Shown: in pieces, positions 40,962 through 42,679 of the stretch
How positions within the stretch are numbered: the first letter of the stretch is position 1
Layout of the letters: every line of letters starts with the position of its first letter
DNA from: Caldilineaceae bacterium
Lineage (GTDB): Bacteria > Chloroflexota > Anaerolineae > Caldilineales > Caldilineaceae
Direction of reading: 5' to 3'
Assembly: GCA_019637645.1 (NCBI GenBank)
Contig: JAHBVH010000073.1
Location: 1-42,679, forward strand
Length of the DNA stretch: 42,679 nucleotides
Program-made: the position numbers and the translations under genes
Notes under the pieces: model-generated
What the model saw: only the letters and a program-made list of their open reading frames with translations
The model's database searches: none
Told to the model about the DNA's origin: nothing

Positions 40962-42635
40962 CTACCAACCAACGGCACAACCATCCTTGCGCGGCTCACT
41001 CCCGCCTATCAATACCCCGGTCGTGGGGTTGCGCACAATCACCTGGCCGCCGCCAAAGCCAACCCGAGCAAAGCCATCGACCGGGGCCAATTGATGGCCG
41101 CGCCGGGTCAATTCGGCCAAAGTGGCAAAGTCCCAGCCTTCTTCCACCAAGAGCAGCCCACCTGGTTCTTGCGCGCCCATGCCGAGGCCGGAAGCAGCCA
41201 GTTGCCAACGGGGCATATCGAGCGCCTGCTGAGGCGACATCTCTAGATCCACCAGATTGCTCAACACCTGGAAGTGCCCCTGCGGTTGCATAAAGCCACC
41301 CATTACACCATACGTCGCATGGAGTTCGCCGGCGCGGACGGTCATGGCCGGGATAATGGTTTGGTAGGGGCGTTTGTTAGGGGCCAGGGCATTCGGGTGT
41401 TCTGGATCCAGTTGGAAGGTCGCCGCCCGATTTTGCAAGCTGACCCCTGTCCCTGGCACCACCAATCCACTGCCCGTCCCCATGTAAAGGCTATTGATAA
41501 AGCTACAGCCATTGCCCTCGCCATCCATCGTGCATAGATAGACCGTATCCGAGCCCCGTAGTGGCTCACCATAGGCCACTTTGGCCGCGGCCCGTTTGGG
41601 GTCGATCAACTTTCGCCGCTGGTCGGCATAGCGTGTGCTCACCAGCTCTGCCAAGGGGATCTGGGTGACATAGGGATCACAGACCCACTGTTGGGCATCG
41701 GCAAAGCCCAGACGCATACACTCGACCATGAGATGCAGCCGATCCACAGGGGTGAGCTGCGCTAGATCAAAGCCATTTGCCAGATTGACCGCAATAATAG
41801 CTGCCAACCCTTGACCGTTTGGCGGACATTCATAGAGTGTCACATCGCGGTAGGCGGCGTGGATCGGCTCATCCCAGGTGCTGTAGTGGTTAGCGAGATC
41901 GGTGGGTGTGATCCACCCCCCATACCGTTGCACATGGGCACTGAGCTTTTGGGCAAATTCCCCTTGATAGATATACGCCTTCCCTTCGGCAGCAATCCCC
42001 CGCATGGTTTGGCCGAGCGTAGGAATGCGCATAAGCTCACCAGCCCGCGGCGCGCGGCCATCGATCAAGAGTTCGTGCCCACTCGGTTGCGCCGGACCAT
42101 TGTCCAGATCGCCACTTTGCCAATCGGCATCGCGCCGCAATTTTTTAACACCCTGCGCCCAACCGTTGGCAATAATCTCTGTCACAGGATAGCCATGTTC
42201 GGCTGTCCAAATGGCTGGCTGCAAGACATCGGCCAAGGTCATGCGGCCATGGCGTTCGAGCAGATCACTCCAGCCAGCCACCGTGCCTGGAATGCTCACA
42301 GCATGGCCGGTAAAGGTGGGCATCTGCGCATAGCCCGCTTGGCGTAATTCCCCAATCGACGCGGCGCTGGCGGCGCGTCCAGAGCCATTCAGCGCGGTCA
42401 CCGTTTTGGTTTTGGCGTCCCAATAGAGCGCAAAACAGTCACCACCAATGCCGGTTGAAATCGGCTCAACCACATTGAGCATCGCCGCCGTAGCAATGGC
42501 AGCATCCGCCGCATTCCCACCGGCCTTTAACATATCGACCCCAGCCTGCGCCGCGAGGGGCTGGCTCGTTGCCACCATCCCGCGGGTTGCCATCACATTG
42601 CTCCGCCTAGAACGGAATACCGCATCTACGTTCAT
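40962..42635 (-). CDS. ggt: Gamma-glutamyltransferase
   Basis: This 557-residue Ntn-hydrolase is made as a proenzyme that cleaves itself before Thr364 (GSDTVYLCTMDGEGNG), which becomes the catalytic nucleophile of the small subunit. N-terminal MVATSQPLAAQAGVDMLKAGGNAADAAIAT, with GIGGDCF and SGRAA, and C-terminal GTGVSLQNRAATF plus PYQTIIPAM are strong family matches. It hydrolyses or transfers gamma-glutamyl groups from glutathione and related compounds. No signal peptide is seen, so it may act inside the cell; the glutathione-like substrate in this phylum is unknown. The ATG at 42635 has GGGAG 5 nt upstream; the frame extends to 42656, into the heptamer repeat. Confidence 0.93.
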   Translation of the reverse strand: MNVDAVFRSRRSNVMATRGMVATSQPLAAQAGVDMLKAGGNAADAAIATAAMLNVVEPISTGIGGDCFALYWDAKTKTVTALNGSGRAASAASIGELRQAGYAQMPTFTGHAVSIPGTVAGWSDLLERHGRMTLADVLQPAIWTAEHGYPVTEIIANGWAQGVKKLRRDADWQSGDLDNGPAQPSGHELLIDGRAPRAGELMRIPTLGQTMRGIAAEGKAYIYQGEFAQKLSAHVQRYGGWITPTDLANHYSTWDEPIHAAYRDVTLYECPPNGQGLAAIIAVNLANGFDLAQLTPVDRLHLMVECMRLGFADAQQWVCDPYVTQIPLAELVSTRYADQRRKLIDPKRAAAKVAYGEPLRGSDTVYLCTMDGEGNGCSFINSLYMGTGSGLVVPGTGVSLQNRAATFQLDPEHPNALAPNKRPYQTIIPAMTVRAGELHATYGVMGGFMQPQGHFQVLSNLVDLEMSPQQALDMPRWQLAASGLGMGAQEPGGLLLVEEGWDFATLAELTRRGHQLAPVDGFARVGFGGGQVIVRNPTTGVLIGGSEPRKDGCAVGW

Positions 42636-42650
42636 GCCTTCTCCCATTTT

Positions 42651-42679
42651 GGTCATTGGTCATTGGTCATTGGTCATTG
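42651..42679. repeat. Heptanucleotide tandem repeat at window edge
   Basis: GGTCATT occurs four times in perfect tandem and continues out of the window. It lies directly upstream of the gamma-glutamyltransferase start. Short heptamer tandem repeats are known in filamentous cyanobacteria and similar genomes; here length may extend beyond what is visible. Confidence 0.9.

Noticed and set aside
1..42679. CRISPR array, tRNA, rRNA, prophage or intact insertion sequence
   Set aside because: No regularly spaced repeats with unique spacers, no cloverleaf or rRNA signature, and no transposase, integrase or phage structural gene was found by reading both strands.

Overview
This 42.7-kb window looks like chromosomal DNA from a filamentous or otherwise complex-lifestyle bacterium of the Chloroflexota. 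That placement is inference. It rests on moderate GC, large secreted proteins ending in a short hydrophobic tail of the (Y/F)-(L/V)-P-(L/V)-V type, a helix-turn-helix/NACHT protein, and intergenic DNA rich in palindromic repeats. No rRNA, tRNA, phage or intact insertion sequence was seen, so a genus cannot be named.

Region 1 (1-10.3 kb, minus strand) is mostly signalling and housekeeping. The window opens inside a cobalamin riboswitch whose 3' end and target gene lie off the left edge. It continues with a small zinc-ribbon protein, a membrane PAS-GAF histidine kinase, a MinD/ParA-type ATPase with a cyclic-nucleotide-binding partner, an ECF sigma/anti-sigma pair with ATGA overlap, an EamA transporter, YaeQ and a membrane GGDEF diguanylate cyclase.

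Region 2 (11.3-22.6 kb, plus strand) is a run of about a dozen genes, several of them closely spaced: M3 oligopeptidase, an unrecognised protein, a broken GNAT remnant, an Eis-like acetyltransferase, two SDR oxidoreductases, a P-loop kinase, a GNAT, a methyltransferase, an AraC regulator, a PhyH dioxygenase and an AbgB-like M20 amidohydrolase. Most are small-molecule-modifying enzymes, suggesting a detoxification or catabolic role; the substrate is unknown.

Region 3 (22.6-38.8 kb) mixes secreted proteins with regulators. It holds a 1427-residue FN3/Ig-like exoprotein, a helix-turn-helix/NACHT/FGE-fold protein preceded by a phased set of half-sites, an ECF42-like sigma factor, a secreted trypsin, a Thr/Pro-linker repeat protein, a hydroxypyruvate-isomerase-like TIM barrel, an AbrB/PIN toxin-antitoxin pair and a secreted M14 carboxypeptidase. 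Region 4 (38.9-42.6 kb, minus strand) carries a UDPGP-type uridylyltransferase and gamma-glutamyltransferase. The window ends in a heptanucleotide tandem repeat.

The main non-coding theme is a family of about ten dispersed palindromes (core like CTGACAGGTTT..AAACCTGTCAG). Their arms differ between copies yet stay self-complementary within each copy. Three have a second, outer inverted repeat, and one appears to supply the promoter of the NACHT gene. Positions, motifs and promoter matches were read by eye; no database search was run.
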